This document shows positions 27,511 through 35,785 of a DNA stretch of 64,000 nt, one piece after another. Below the pieces are notes generated by a model, which made no database searches, was not told the DNA's origin, and saw only the letters and a program-made list of their open reading frames with translations. Position 1 is the stretch's first letter. Each line of letters begins with the position of its first letter. The position numbers and the translations under genes were made by a program. The stretch is from Variovorax terrae (GTDB lineage: Bacteria > Pseudomonadota > Gammaproteobacteria > Burkholderiales > Burkholderiaceae_C): assembly GCF_022809125.1 (NCBI RefSeq), contig NZ_JALGBI010000003.1:124001-188000 (forward strand). The letters run 5' to 3'.

Positions 27511-28056
27511 TCAGGCGTAGTAGGCGGCCTGGCTGGGGCGGCCGTCGGGCGTGGCGGCACGCAGCAGGCGGGCACCCAGGGCTTCGCTCACCGAAGCCTG
27601 CAGGCGGCTGGCCACCGCGGCTTCCTCGATCTCGGCCTCGGCTTCGCTGCGCAGCCGGGCGGCCTGCAGGTCGGCCATCACGCGCGGGTCGTTGCGGGCG
27701 ATGGCCCACAGGCGCTTGTCGGCACGCTGCTGCGCCACGCGGTGCGACCAGGCGTCGAGCGAGGTCACGAGGCGCCGGGCGATCAGGCGCGCGGTGCCGG
27801 CGAACAGCGCCAGCGCGGCAAAGCCCACGGCCCACAGCAGGACCCAGGCCGCCAGCAGGTGGCCGTCGGTCCAGGTGTCGACCAGGCGGCTGGCCACCAC
27901 CAGCAGGGCCGACACGATGGCTGCCAGCAGCATGGCGGCGAGGCCCTTGGCGCTGTCGAAGCGTTGCCCCATCTGCCGAACCGTGCCGACAGCGGATTCC
28001 ATCCGGGCGACGCCGGGGTGTTGCAGCGGATAGTGGGTATGGACGAAGCTGGTCAT
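27511..28056 (-). CDS. hypothetical membrane protein opposite a LysR gene
   Basis: A 181-residue protein. It begins MTSFVHTHYPLQHPGVARME, shared with the smaller paralogue at 27229-27471. Two hydrophobic stretches follow (GLAAMLLAAIVSALLVVASR, about 39-58, and LLAAWVLLWAVGFAALALFAG, about 67-88). A basic and acidic helical C-terminal half contains NDPRVMADLQAARLRSEAEA. It starts at 28056 after GAGGAAAGAAATC. It is divergent from a LysR gene across a short A+T-rich spacer, implying regulation by that protein. No known family is recognised. Confidence 0.7.
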   Translation of the reverse strand: MTSFVHTHYPLQHPGVARMESAVGTVRQMGQRFDSAKGLAAMLLAAIVSALLVVASRLVDTWTDGHLLAAWVLLWAVGFAALALFAGTARLIARRLVTSLDAWSHRVAQQRADKRLWAIARNDPRVMADLQAARLRSEAEAEIEEAAVASRLQASVSEALGARLLRAATPDGRPSQAAYYA

Positions 28057-28166
28057 GATTTCTTTCCTCAAAGCCCCGGGACGAATGAATCCAGGGGATG
28101 GAGCAATATTAGGGTTAATACTAGTGTTATTCAAGTTTATATTTGTGATTACATATATTCACCAAA

Positions 28167-29138
28167 ATGATTAATCAGCTCAACTTCCGTACCCTGGACC
28201 TGAATCTGCTGCGCGTTTTCGACGAGGTGATGTCCGAGCGCAGCCTGACGCGCGCCGCGCGCAACCTGTCGCTGACCCAGCCGGCCGTGAGCAATGCGCT
28301 GCGCCGGCTGCGCGAGACGCTGGGCGACGAGCTGGTGCGCCGCAGCGGCCAGGGCGTGGAGCCGACGCCGCGCGCGCTGGCGCTGTGGCCCGCGGTGCGC
28401 GATTCGCTGCGCCAGCTCCAGGAGACGCTGGCGCCCAGCGCCTTCGTGCCGGAGGAGGCCAGCACCACCTTCGTGCTCGCGATGGCCGACGCCACGGCCA
28501 ACGAGCTGGTGCCGCGCCTGGGCGAGATCCTCGAGCGCGAGGCGCCCGGCGTCTCGGTGCGGGTGATTCCGCTGACCACGCGCGACCCGCGCCGGCTGCT
28601 GGAGCAGGAGGCGGCCGACCTCGCGATCGGCTACTTCCCCGCCGTGCTGGCCGACCTGACCTCGCGCGCCCAGACCGGCGAGGTGGTGGCCTTCGCGCAC
28701 CAGCGGCTCTATGACGGCCAGTACGTGTGCGCGATGCGGCGCGGCCATCCGCTGGCGCAGGAGCCGCTCACGCTCGAGCGCTACTGCGCGGCGCGCCACC
28801 TGCTGGTGAGCTTCTCGGGCCGGCCCTATGGCTTCATCGACGAAGCGCTGGCCTCGCTCGGGCGCGAACGGCGCATCGTGTTCACGGTCAACCAGTTCTT
28901 CACGGCCGGCCGCGTGGTGGCGGCGTCCGACCTGCTGACGGTGCTGCCGCGCCACTTCGTGCGCGTGACCGGCGTGGCCGACGAACTGGTGCTGCACGAG
29001 CTGCCGTTCGACGTGCCGGTGGTGCACGTGGATGCGCTGTGGCACAGCCGCATGCAGCAGCGCAGCGCCCACCAGTGGCTGCGCCAGACCATCGCGCGCT
29101 CGGGCGGCAAGGCGTTTTCGGGGCCCAACCCGGCCTGA
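28167..29138 (+). CDS. LysR-family transcriptional regulator (NodD/NahR-like)
   Basis: A 323-residue LysR-type regulator. The helix-turn-helix region FRTLDLNLLRVFDEVMSERS with NLSLTQPAVSNALRRLRETL is of the NodD/NahR-like subgroup. The effector domain spans about 95-310. It is divergent from the paralogous membrane/soluble gene pair (27229-28056), with an A+T-rich 110-base spacer (28057-28166) unlike the surrounding G+C-rich DNA. The pair is its most likely target. The inducer is unknown. Confidence 0.9.
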   Translation: MINQLNFRTLDLNLLRVFDEVMSERSLTRAARNLSLTQPAVSNALRRLRETLGDELVRRSGQGVEPTPRALALWPAVRDSLRQLQETLAPSAFVPEEASTTFVLAMADATANELVPRLGEILEREAPGVSVRVIPLTTRDPRRLLEQEAADLAIGYFPAVLADLTSRAQTGEVVAFAHQRLYDGQYVCAMRRGHPLAQEPLTLERYCAARHLLVSFSGRPYGFIDEALASLGRERRIVFTVNQFFTAGRVVAASDLLTVLPRHFVRVTGVADELVLHELPFDVPVVHVDALWHSRMQQRSAHQWLRQTIARSGGKAFSGPNPA

Positions 29139-29158
29139 GTCCAGGCACTGTCTCACTG

Positions 29159-29181
29159 CAATGCTACGGTTTCAATAGCAG
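29159..29181. repeat. family 1 head fragment, copy I
   Basis: ATGCTACGGTTTCAATAGCA matches the head of copies C and G (GCTAc...aTAGC). The tail is not evident. It lies between the LysR gene and a convergent small gene. Confidence 0.5.
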
Positions 29182-29199
29182 TTCAGCGAAGCGCCGGGC

Positions 29200-29376
29200 T
29201 CAGCGCACCACGCTCAGGTAGGCGCGGGCCGCCAGCCGCAGTTCCTCGGCCTGGTAGGGGCTGAGGCCGGCGCGCGCTTCGGCGCGCTCCATCAGGTTGC
29301 GGGCGACGCCATCGGCCGCCGTGACGGGCCGGGTCGTGGGAATCAAACGGGTGACCTGGGTCAACAAGTTAAACAT
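29200..29376 (-). CDS. 58-residue hypothetical protein
   Basis: A small basic protein starting MFNLLTQVTRLIPTTRPVTA, with a C-terminal part ARAGLSPYQAEELRLAARAY then LSVVR. The frame is open to 29418, but 29376 is preferred for its ribosome-binding sequence. The SPYQAEELRxAARAYL helix resembles small Burkholderiales proteins of unknown role. It is convergent with the preceding LysR gene. Function unknown. Confidence 0.5.
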   Translation of the reverse strand: MFNLLTQVTRLIPTTRPVTAADGVARNLMERAEARAGLSPYQAEELRLAARAYLSVVR

Positions 29377-29530
29377 GAGAGGCTCACCGCTTGGCGGTGA
29401 AGAGTTGCGATGAATCAAGAGTAAGGGTTTTCCCTAGGATTTCAAACCCTTGCGCATGCCTTTCCTGCATGAGGCGCTCGGCAGCCGGGCATAAGACGCT
29501 GATTTCCAGGCGATTTAGACTGCTGACTCC

Positions 29531-30391
29531 ATGAAGATCCAACTGCTGTCCGACCTGCACCTCGAAACCCAGCCCGACTTCACCTTCCGGCCCGCGCCGG
29601 GCGCCGACCTGCTGGTGCTGGCCGGCGACATCGGCTCGTACCAGCGGGGCTCGCGCCTCGCCGACGAGGATTTCGGGCTCGCGCGCTTCTCGCCGCGCCA
29701 CGGCTGGCCCGTGCCGGTGCTCTACGTGCCGGGCAACCACGAGTACGACGGGCTGGATTTCGACCTCACCCATGCGCGGCTGCGCGCCACCTGCGAGCGG
29801 CTGGGCATGGTCTGGCTGGAGCGCGAGTCGCTCGTGCTCGAGGGCGTGCGCTTCATCGGCACCACGCTGTGGAGCGACTTCGACGCGCTGGGCCAGGGCC
29901 CCGAGGGCCAGAGCAGCTCCCTGGCGCACAGCCTCAAGATGCGCGAGAAGGCGTTTCGCGCCGCCAACTTCTACCTGCAGAAAGCGCACTCCCTGCGCCA
30001 TGGCCAGCCCCTGCTGGCCGAGCAGGTGCGCGAGCAGGCCCTGCTGTGCCAGGCCTGGCTGCGCGAGGCGCTGGCCGTGCCGTTCGACGGCCCCACGGTG
30101 GTGGTGACGCATTTCGCGCCCAGCCTGGACAGCGCCGACCCGCGCTACGGCCTCAGCCCCGGCACCGCGGGCTTCTGCAACGCGCTGGATGCCCTGCTGC
30201 CGCAGGCGCAGCTCTGGCTGCACGGCCACCTGCACTGCCCGAGCCACTACGTGAAGCACGGCTGCCGCGTCGTGGCCAACCCGCTCGGCTATGCCCAGAA
30301 AGGCGAGCAGGACGCCTTCCGGCCCGATTTTCTGATCGAAATCGCCCCAAGGTCCTCGCGCAATGGTCTTGAGCAGCTATCAAAACAATAG
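29531..30391 (+). CDS. calcineurin-like metallophosphoesterase
   Basis: A 286-residue two-metal phosphoesterase. All five family motifs are seen: LLSDLHLE (residue 5), LAGDIGSY (about 35), GNHEYDG (about 70), VVTHFAPS (about 195) and HGHLHCP (about 236). It is likely cytoplasmic, with no signal peptide. The natural substrate is unknown (cyclic nucleotide, phospho-ester or nucleic acid). The last approximately 20 residues (IEIAPRSSRNGLEQLSKQ) and the stop codon at 30389-30391 come from a family 1 repeat, so the C-terminus has been replaced or extended by repeat sequence. Confidence 0.88.
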   Translation: MKIQLLSDLHLETQPDFTFRPAPGADLLVLAGDIGSYQRGSRLADEDFGLARFSPRHGWPVPVLYVPGNHEYDGLDFDLTHARLRATCERLGMVWLERESLVLEGVRFIGTTLWSDFDALGQGPEGQSSSLAHSLKMREKAFRAANFYLQKAHSLRHGQPLLAEQVREQALLCQAWLREALAVPFDGPTVVVTHFAPSLDSADPRYGLSPGTAGFCNALDALLPQAQLWLHGHLHCPSHYVKHGCRVVANPLGYAQKGEQDAFRPDFLIEIAPRSSRNGLEQLSKQ

Positions 30392-30394
30392 CAA
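30326..30394. repeat. family 1 interspersed repeat, copy G
   Basis: Tail GATTTTCTGATCGAAATCG then a centre with AAGGTCCTCGCGCAATGG, ending in the head AGCTATCAAAACAATAGCAA. It is closely similar to copy F at 34.4 kb. It encodes the end of the metallophosphoesterase, including its TAG stop. Confidence 0.8.
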
Positions 30395-30426
30395 CCTAAG
30401 GATCAAGCCCCCACCCGGCAACGGCC

Positions 30427-30822
30427 TCAGCCCCGCGGCGGCCGCAGCGCCACGGCCTCGATCTCGACGCGCACCGGCGCGATCAGCCCCGCGACCACGG
30501 TCGAGCGCGCAGGCGCCGCGCCGGGCGCGAAGCGTTCGCCGTAGGCGGCATTGAAGGCCGGGTAGTCGGCGGCGTCGACCAGCCAGACGGTGGTCTTCAC
30601 CACGTCGGACAGGCGGCAGCCGGCGCGCGCCAGGATGGCCTCGATCTGGTCGATGGCCGCATGGGTCTGCCCCGCGATGTCGGGCGCGGCGGGCCGGCCC
30701 TCGCGCATCGGCACCTGGCCCGACACGAACACCAGCGGGCCGTCGGCCTGCACCGCCGGCGAGATCGGCTGCACCTGGCCGCCCCGCACCACGGGCGGCC
30801 CGATCCGGGTGATGCCGTTCAT
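30427..30822 (-). CDS. RidA/YjgF-family deaminase
   Basis: A 131-residue RidA-family protein. These form trimers and hydrolyse reactive 2-aminoacrylate and related enamines or imines. The family signature is visible in FVSGQVPM (about residue 30), the DVVKTTVWLVDAADYPAFNAAY segment (split here as KTTVWLVDAADYPAFNAAY), and the C-terminal PARSTVVAGLIAPVRVEIEA with the conserved arginine. Such proteins accompany PLP enzymes and amino-acid catabolism; the Bug receptor and DadA-like genes downstream in the same direction fit that. Confidence 0.9.
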   Translation of the reverse strand: MNGITRIGPPVVRGGQVQPISPAVQADGPLVFVSGQVPMREGRPAAPDIAGQTHAAIDQIEAILARAGCRLSDVVKTTVWLVDAADYPAFNAAYGERFAPGAAPARSTVVAGLIAPVRVEIEAVALRPPRG

Positions 30823-30881
30823 CGCCGCACCTCAGCGGGCGCTGCGTGCCCCATGCCAGGGCCACCGCGGAACCGGCTTTG

Positions 30882-30940
30882 CCGGGCCGCCGGTGGCGCC
30901 CCCTCGAGGGGGAAGTGCCGCAGGCGCTTCGGGGGTGGGC
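30882..30940. repeat. family 2 repeat, divergent intergenic copy
   Basis: CCGGGCCGCCGGTGGCG then CCCCCTCGAGGGGG, ending GGGGGTGGGC. This matches the outline of the recQ and acetoacetyl-CoA synthetase copies with several substitutions. It lies in the gap between ridA-type and Bug receptor genes. Confidence 0.55.
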
Positions 30941-30945
30941 TCATC

Positions 30946-31956
30946 TCAATCAGCCTTGGCCCCCGAAGCCTTGACGATGCGCGACCACTTCTGCACCTCG
31001 CCCTGGACGAAGGTCCGGAACTCGGCCGCGCTGCTGCCGCCCAGGGCGAAGCCGCGCGAGCCGAAGTACTCCTGGATGTCCGGGCTGGCCAGCGCCTTGT
31101 TCACCTCGCGGTTGATCTGCTCCACGATCGCCGGCGGCGTGCCGGCCGGCGCGAACAGCCCCTGCCAGGACAGCGCCTCGAAGCCCGGGTAGCCGCTCTC
31201 CGCCACGGTCGGCACGCTGGGCAGCATGCGGTGGCGCTGCCGCGAGGTGACGGCCAGCGGCACCAGCTTGCCCGCCTCGATCTGGGGCCAGACCACCAGG
31301 AAGTCGCCCCACATGGTGTTGATCTGCCCGCCCATCAGGTCCTGCAGCGCGCCGGCGCTGCCGCGGTAGGGAATGTGCAGCATCGACACCTTGGCCGCGA
31401 GCTTGAACATCTCGCCCGTCAGGTGCATCGAGGTCCCGTTGCCCGGCGAGCCGAAGCTCACCGAGCCCGGCCGCGCTCGGGCCGCGGCCACCACGTCCTG
31501 CAGGCTGGCGGCCTGGAAGCCCGGGCCGCGCACCAGCACCAGCGGCGACGACACCACGAGCGACACCGGCGCGAAGTCCTTCTCCACGTGGTAGGGCAGC
31601 TTGGGGTAGAGCGCGCCGCTGATCGCGTTGGTGCCGGTCACGCCCAGCAGCAGCGTGTAGCCGTCGGGCGCGGACTTGGCCACGACGTCGGCGCCCAGCG
31701 TGCCGCCGGCGCCGGCGCGGTTGTCCACGATCACCGGCTGGCCCCAGGCCACGGCCAGCTTCTCGCCGATGCGCCGCGCCAGCAGGTCGGTGCTGCCGCC
31801 GGGCGGGAACGGCACCACGATGTGCACCGGCCGGCCCGGCCAGCTCTGCGCGCGCGCCGCGCCGCCGGGGCCGAGCAATGCGGCCGCGGCCAGGGCGCTG
31901 CCGCTGCCCAGCAGCAGCCGGCGGCGGCTGGTCGTTGCGATGGGGGATGTCGTCAT
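30946..31956 (-). CDS. Bug/TctC-family periplasmic solute receptor
   Basis: A 336-residue TctC-type receptor. The N-terminus TTSRRRLLLGSGSALAAAAL carries a twin-arginine-type signal, cleaved near ARAQS. The mature part starts PVHIVVPFPPGGSTDLLARR, then VDNRAGAGGTLG, with HIPYRGSAGALQDLMGGQI in the middle, all family hallmarks. The start at 31956 has AAGGAGTG upstream. It is 58 bases downstream of a DadA-like gene on the same strand. An amino acid or 2-oxo acid ligand is a reasonable inference. Confidence 0.92.
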   Translation of the reverse strand: MTTSPIATTSRRRLLLGSGSALAAAALLGPGGAARAQSWPGRPVHIVVPFPPGGSTDLLARRIGEKLAVAWGQPVIVDNRAGAGGTLGADVVAKSAPDGYTLLLGVTGTNAISGALYPKLPYHVEKDFAPVSLVVSSPLVLVRGPGFQAASLQDVVAAARARPGSVSFGSPGNGTSMHLTGEMFKLAAKVSMLHIPYRGSAGALQDLMGGQINTMWGDFLVVWPQIEAGKLVPLAVTSRQRHRMLPSVPTVAESGYPGFEALSWQGLFAPAGTPPAIVEQINREVNKALASPDIQEYFGSRGFALGGSSAAEFRTFVQGEVQKWSRIVKASGAKAD

Positions 31957-32014
31957 CGGATCACTCCTTGCTTGGCTTCCATGGAAAAAGGCGTCGCGGT
32001 CTGCAGCGCCCGGC

Positions 32015-33250
32015 TCAGAAACGGTCGGGCCGGAACGGCGCCAGATCCACCTGCGCCGGCCGGCCGGCCGCCAGGTGCGCGATCTCGCGGCCGGTGCTCG
32101 CGCCCATGCACATGCCCATGTGGCCGTGGCCGAAGGCGAGCCAGGCATTGTCGGCGCCGCGCGCGGCGCCGATCACCGGCAGGCTGTCGGGCAGGCAGGG
32201 CCGGTGGCCCATCCAGCGCGTGACCTCGGAGGTGTCGAGCCGCGGAAAGAGCGTGCGCCCCTGCGCCAGCAGCGCATCGGCGCGCGCGTAGTCGGGCGCG
32301 GCGCGCAGCCCCGCGAACTCCACCGTGCCGGCCAGCCGCAGGCCCATGGCCATGGGGTTGACCATCAGGTTGTGCTCCACCGCCATCACGGTGTGGCGCA
32401 GCTGCAGGTTGGCGCTGCGCACCGTGACGTGGTAGCCGCGCTGCGTCTCCAGCGGCACGCGCGCGCCCAGCGCGGCGGCCAGCGGGCGCGACCAGGCGCC
32501 GGCCGCCACCACCACGCCGTCCACCGGCAGGGCCTCGCCGCCCTCGATCTGCACGGCGCTCACGCGCCGGCCCTGGAACTCGAAGCCGCTGGCGCGCCGG
32601 CGCAGGCTTTGCGCGCCGTCGGCCAGGCACTGCGCATGCAGCGCCTTGACCAGCGCCGAGGGGTCGAGCGTGGCGCCGTTCTCGGGCGCCAGGATACCGA
32701 AGCGAAAGCGCCCCTTGAGCTCGGGCTCCAGGCTCTCCAGCTCGTCGCGCTCGACGTCGAGCAGGCGCACGCCCAGCGAGCGCCGCAGGTCCATGCCCCA
32801 CTGCCATTGCGCCGCCACCGCGCGCGACGAATACACGTAGAGGCAGCCGCTGCGCTGCACCAGCGCCTGCGCGCCGGCGCGCGCCAGCAGCGGCTCGTAG
32901 CACTCGAAGATCGGCGCCAGCAGGCTGCGCAGCGCGCCCGCGATGCGCGTGACCTCTTCGCGCGAGGAATGCCGCAGCATGCGCAGCAGCCAGGGCAGCA
33001 CCAGCGGCGCATGCTGCCAGCGCACGGTCAGCGGGCCCAGCGGGTCGAGCAGCCAGCGCGGCACGCGCTTCCACATGCCGGGCATGCCCACCGGCAGGCA
33101 GGCGCTGGGCGAGAGCGAGCCGGCGTTGCCGAAGGAGCAGGCCTCGCCGGCCTCCAGCGGGTCGATGAATGTGACCTGGTGGCCGTCGCGCTGCAGCCAG
33201 GCGGCGCTGCAGACACCCACGACCCCGGTTCCGATGACGGCGATGTGCAT
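32015..33250 (-). CDS. DadA-like FAD-dependent amino acid dehydrogenase/oxidase
   Basis: A 411-residue flavoprotein of the DAO/DadA family. The FAD-binding fold starts at residue 2 with IAVIGTGVVGVCSAAWLQRD, followed by CSFGNAGSLSPS near residue 42. It has VVVAAGAWSRPLA in the middle and the C-terminal GHGHMGMCMGASTGREIAHL, which closes the FAD site. The substrate is probably a D- or cyclic amino acid. It is less similar to E. coli DadA than the copy at 36767. It is divergent from a LysR gene and is followed by the Bug receptor gene, giving an uptake-plus-oxidation unit. Confidence 0.87.
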   Translation of the reverse strand: MHIAVIGTGVVGVCSAAWLQRDGHQVTFIDPLEAGEACSFGNAGSLSPSACLPVGMPGMWKRVPRWLLDPLGPLTVRWQHAPLVLPWLLRMLRHSSREEVTRIAGALRSLLAPIFECYEPLLARAGAQALVQRSGCLYVYSSRAVAAQWQWGMDLRRSLGVRLLDVERDELESLEPELKGRFRFGILAPENGATLDPSALVKALHAQCLADGAQSLRRRASGFEFQGRRVSAVQIEGGEALPVDGVVVAAGAWSRPLAAALGARVPLETQRGYHVTVRSANLQLRHTVMAVEHNLMVNPMAMGLRLAGTVEFAGLRAAPDYARADALLAQGRTLFPRLDTSEVTRWMGHRPCLPDSLPVIGAARGADNAWLAFGHGHMGMCMGASTGREIAHLAAGRPAQVDLAPFRPDRF

Positions 33251-33284
33251 GATGGGCCGATTGTGGAAAGCGCCCGGCCATCAG

Positions 33285-33320
33285 GCAAACCAATTTTTTT
33301 GATTCAGGCATCAGGTTTGC
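33285..33320. promoter_or_regulatory. inverted repeat in LysR/DadA-like divergent spacer
   Basis: GCAAACC (33285-33291) and GGTTTGC (33314-33320) are perfect inverted arms 22 bases apart, with an A+T-rich centre. This is a candidate binding site for the adjacent LysR regulator. Confidence 0.45.
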
Positions 33321-33360
33321 TCATAATCGGCCATCGACCGGCTCAAACGGGAGGCACGCC

Positions 33361-34260
33361 ATGAACATCAGTTTTCGACAGATGCGCGCCTTCGCTGCCG
33401 TTGCGCGCGCCGGCAGCTTCACCGCGGCGGGGCGGCAGCTGCACCTCACCCAGTCGGCGGTGAGCATGCTGGTGCAGCAGCTCGAGGCGGAACTCGGCGT
33501 GCAGCTGTTCGACCGCGGCGCCAGCGTCACGCTGACCGAGGCCGGGCAGAAGCTGCTGCCGCTGGCGCGCCGCATCCTCGACGACATGAACCAGGTGGTG
33601 GAAGGCGCCAGCGACCTGCGCTCGCTGCGCAGCGGCGTGCTGCGCGTGGTGGCGCCGCAGATGCTGGCCTGCACCTGGGTCTGCGCGGTGGTGGGCGAGT
33701 TCGAGGCCGCGCACCCCGACATCAGCCTGCGCATCACCGACGCCACCACCGACGACGTGGTGGGCGTGGTGCGCCGCGGCGAGGTCGAGCTGGGCGTCGG
33801 CCCCGAGCGCGCCACCGGCGACGACGTGACGCGCAGCTTCCTGATGGACGTGCCGATCCGCATGGTCTGCCCCGCCCACCACCGGCTGGCCCAGCGGCGC
33901 ACCGTGTCCTGGCGCGAGCTGCGCGACGAGCGCTGGGTGCTCTACTCGAGCGAGTTCAACCGCTACCTGGAGCACATGCTGCAGGCGCACGATGCCTCGC
34001 TGTCGATCCAGACGGCGACCGAGGTCGACTACCTCACGACCGCGCTGGCCCTGGTCGGCGTGGGCACCGGGCTGGCCGCCGTGCCCGACTACGCACGGCG
34101 CTTCGCCGGCAACTTCGGGCTGCGCTTCGTGCCGCTGCGCGGGCCCGAGCTGCGGCGCCAGTTCTTCATCTACCAGCGCCGCGGCATGGCGCTGTCGCCC
34201 GCGGCCGAAGCCTTTGCCCGCATGATGCGCCGCCATGCGCGCGCACCGGCGCGCGATTGA
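33361..34260 (+). CDS. LysR-family transcriptional regulator
   Basis: A 299-residue LysR-type regulator. The helix-turn-helix MNISFRQMRAFAAVARAGSF is followed by LHLTQSAVSMLVQQLEAELG, and the CbnR/CynR-like effector domain spans about 90-295. It is divergent from the DadA-like and Bug receptor genes, with an inverted repeat in the spacer, so it likely controls them in response to the amino-acid substrate or its product. Confidence 0.92.
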   Translation: MNISFRQMRAFAAVARAGSFTAAGRQLHLTQSAVSMLVQQLEAELGVQLFDRGASVTLTEAGQKLLPLARRILDDMNQVVEGASDLRSLRSGVLRVVAPQMLACTWVCAVVGEFEAAHPDISLRITDATTDDVVGVVRRGEVELGVGPERATGDDVTRSFLMDVPIRMVCPAHHRLAQRRTVSWRELRDERWVLYSSEFNRYLEHMLQAHDASLSIQTATEVDYLTTALALVGVGTGLAAVPDYARRFAGNFGLRFVPLRGPELRRQFFIYQRRGMALSPAAEAFARMMRRHARAPARD

Positions 34261-34350
34261 AGGGATGGACCGCGCGGGCACCAAAAGCGGGACAAAGTGG
34301 CGCCCCTTGGTGGGGCGTCGCCCCAAAACGGTGAAACCGGGGTTTCAGCC

Positions 34351-34420
34351 GATTTTTGGATAGAAATCAGCCCCAGGTCCGCACGCAGCGGTCATCGATA
34401 GCTATCAAAACGATAGCAAT
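34351..34420. repeat. family 1 interspersed repeat, copy F
   Basis: Tail GATTTTTGGATAGAAATCAG, centre CCCCAGGTCCGCACGCAGC, head AGCTATCAAAACGATAGCAA. It lies in the gap between convergent LysR and TetR genes, ending six bases before the TetR stop. The bases before it (34261-34350) show no gene. Confidence 0.8.
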
Positions 34421-34425
34421 CGAAA

Positions 34426-35055
34426 TTACTTCGCTGGCGCGCGGGTCCGCAGGCCGTCGAAACAGGTGCCGAGCACCAGCTCGACGATCTGCTCGTCGCT
34501 GTACTGGCCGCCGGCCTTGAGGAATTCGAGCACCGGGTCGCAGGCGCGGGCGTACAGCGTGTACAGCACGGCGGTGGCCGGCAGTTCGGGATTGAGCACG
34601 CCCTGCTGCTGGGCCGACTCGATCCAGCCGCCCAGTAGCTGGCTGAACGCCATCAGCCGGTCCAGGTAGTCCGGGTTGGCCATCAGCGCGGCGCGCAGGC
34701 AGGAGTTCTGGCGCGGCAGCGCGGGCATGTCGCTGGCCAGCTGCATCCGCATGGACCAGCGCACCACCGCCCGCAGCTTGTCCAGCGGCGCATCGGTGGC
34801 CGGCAGAGTGAGCACGAACTCTTGCGCCTGCTTCAGGATGCGCAGCATGGCCGCGGCGGCAAGGTCTTCCTTGCTGGTGAAATGCTTGTACAGGCTGGCC
34901 TTGGCGATGCCCACGGCCGCGGCAACCTCATCCACCGTCATCGCCTCGAAGCCCTTCTCGGCCAGGAAGCGGTTGGCGGTTTGCACAATGGCGTCTTCGC
35001 GCGCCTGGAGCATCTGCTCCTTGAACGAAACCTTGGCCACCTTGCTGCTGTTCAT
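34426..35055 (-). CDS. TetR-family transcriptional regulator
   Basis: A 209-residue TetR-type repressor. The N-terminal DNA-binding domain contains FLAEKGFEAMTVDEVAAAVG then IAKASLYKHFTSKEDLAAAA (about 30-75). The C-terminal ligand/dimer domain is entirely helical. It is divergent from the exported protein gene at 35213, across an A+T-rich 157-base spacer, which is its most likely target along with its own gene. No clear operator dyad was assigned. The ligand is unknown. Confidence 0.9.
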   Translation of the reverse strand: MNSSKVAKVSFKEQMLQAREDAIVQTANRFLAEKGFEAMTVDEVAAAVGIAKASLYKHFTSKEDLAAAAMLRILKQAQEFVLTLPATDAPLDKLRAVVRWSMRMQLASDMPALPRQNSCLRAALMANPDYLDRLMAFSQLLGGWIESAQQQGVLNPELPATAVLYTLYARACDPVLEFLKAGGQYSDEQIVELVLGTCFDGLRTRAPAK

Positions 35056-35212
35056 ACTGTCATTCTAGGTTTGCTACATTCAGATACATATCGTTGGTCT
35101 ACTTTACAACCGGGGGGTCACGGTGCAACTCAACAGTATGAAACACTTCCTCATTGCATATATCTTGCTTGTTGTTTAGTCTTCAAAGGCTTCTATTGCG
35201 GGAGAGTTCGCC

Positions 35213-35764
35213 ATGAACAAGGTCTGGATGAACACTTTGGCCTGGGTTGCCGCGGTGATGGCGGCGCTGACCCTGTCCTTTGCCGGCCCCGATGAAACCA
35301 GCATCATGGGCCGCCTGCCCTCGCTGATCGGCCAGCGCCTGGGCCGACAGCCCGTTGCCCTGCCCCAGGGCCTGCCGGCCGACCGCACGCTCGCCCTCAT
35401 CGCCTTCCATGGCGGCCACCGCAAGGATGTCGAGAGCTGGATCAACGGCCTGCAGCTGCGCGACAACCCCTCGATTTCCTGGGTCCGGATGCCGGTGCTC
35501 AATGACCCCGGCAACGCCGCCGGCCGCACGGCGCTCGAAAACCACCTGATGGCGCGCTACCCCAGCGATGGCGACCGCGCCAACCTGATGCCCGTGTTCA
35601 CCGACCGCGCCGCCTTCGTCCGCTCGGCCGGGCTGGGCAGCACCGAGCAGGTCTACGCCGTGGTCATCAACCGGCAAGGCGAGGTGCTGGCTCGCGTCGA
35701 AGGCCAGTTCGACGAGCGCAAGGCCCAGGCCCTGCGCGAGACGCTGCAGCAGCGCGGCCTGTAA
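35213..35764 (+). CDS. exported hypothetical protein, possible thioredoxin-like fold
   Basis: A 183-residue protein with an N-terminal signal or anchor (NTLAWVAAVMAALTLSFAG). Its strands TLALIAFHGGH (about 60-70), SWVRMPVLND (about 88) and VYAVVINRQGEVLARVEG (about 148-165) resemble the order of a thioredoxin-like fold. There is no CxxC and in fact no cysteine, so redox activity is unlikely. The gene is under a TetR gene on the opposite strand and convergent with argP. Function unknown. Confidence 0.65.
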   Translation: MNKVWMNTLAWVAAVMAALTLSFAGPDETSIMGRLPSLIGQRLGRQPVALPQGLPADRTLALIAFHGGHRKDVESWINGLQLRDNPSISWVRMPVLNDPGNAAGRTALENHLMARYPSDGDRANLMPVFTDRAAFVRSAGLGSTEQVYAVVINRQGEVLARVEGQFDERKAQALRETLQQRGL

Positions 35765-35785
35765 CGTAACGGTTCGCGTTGAACG

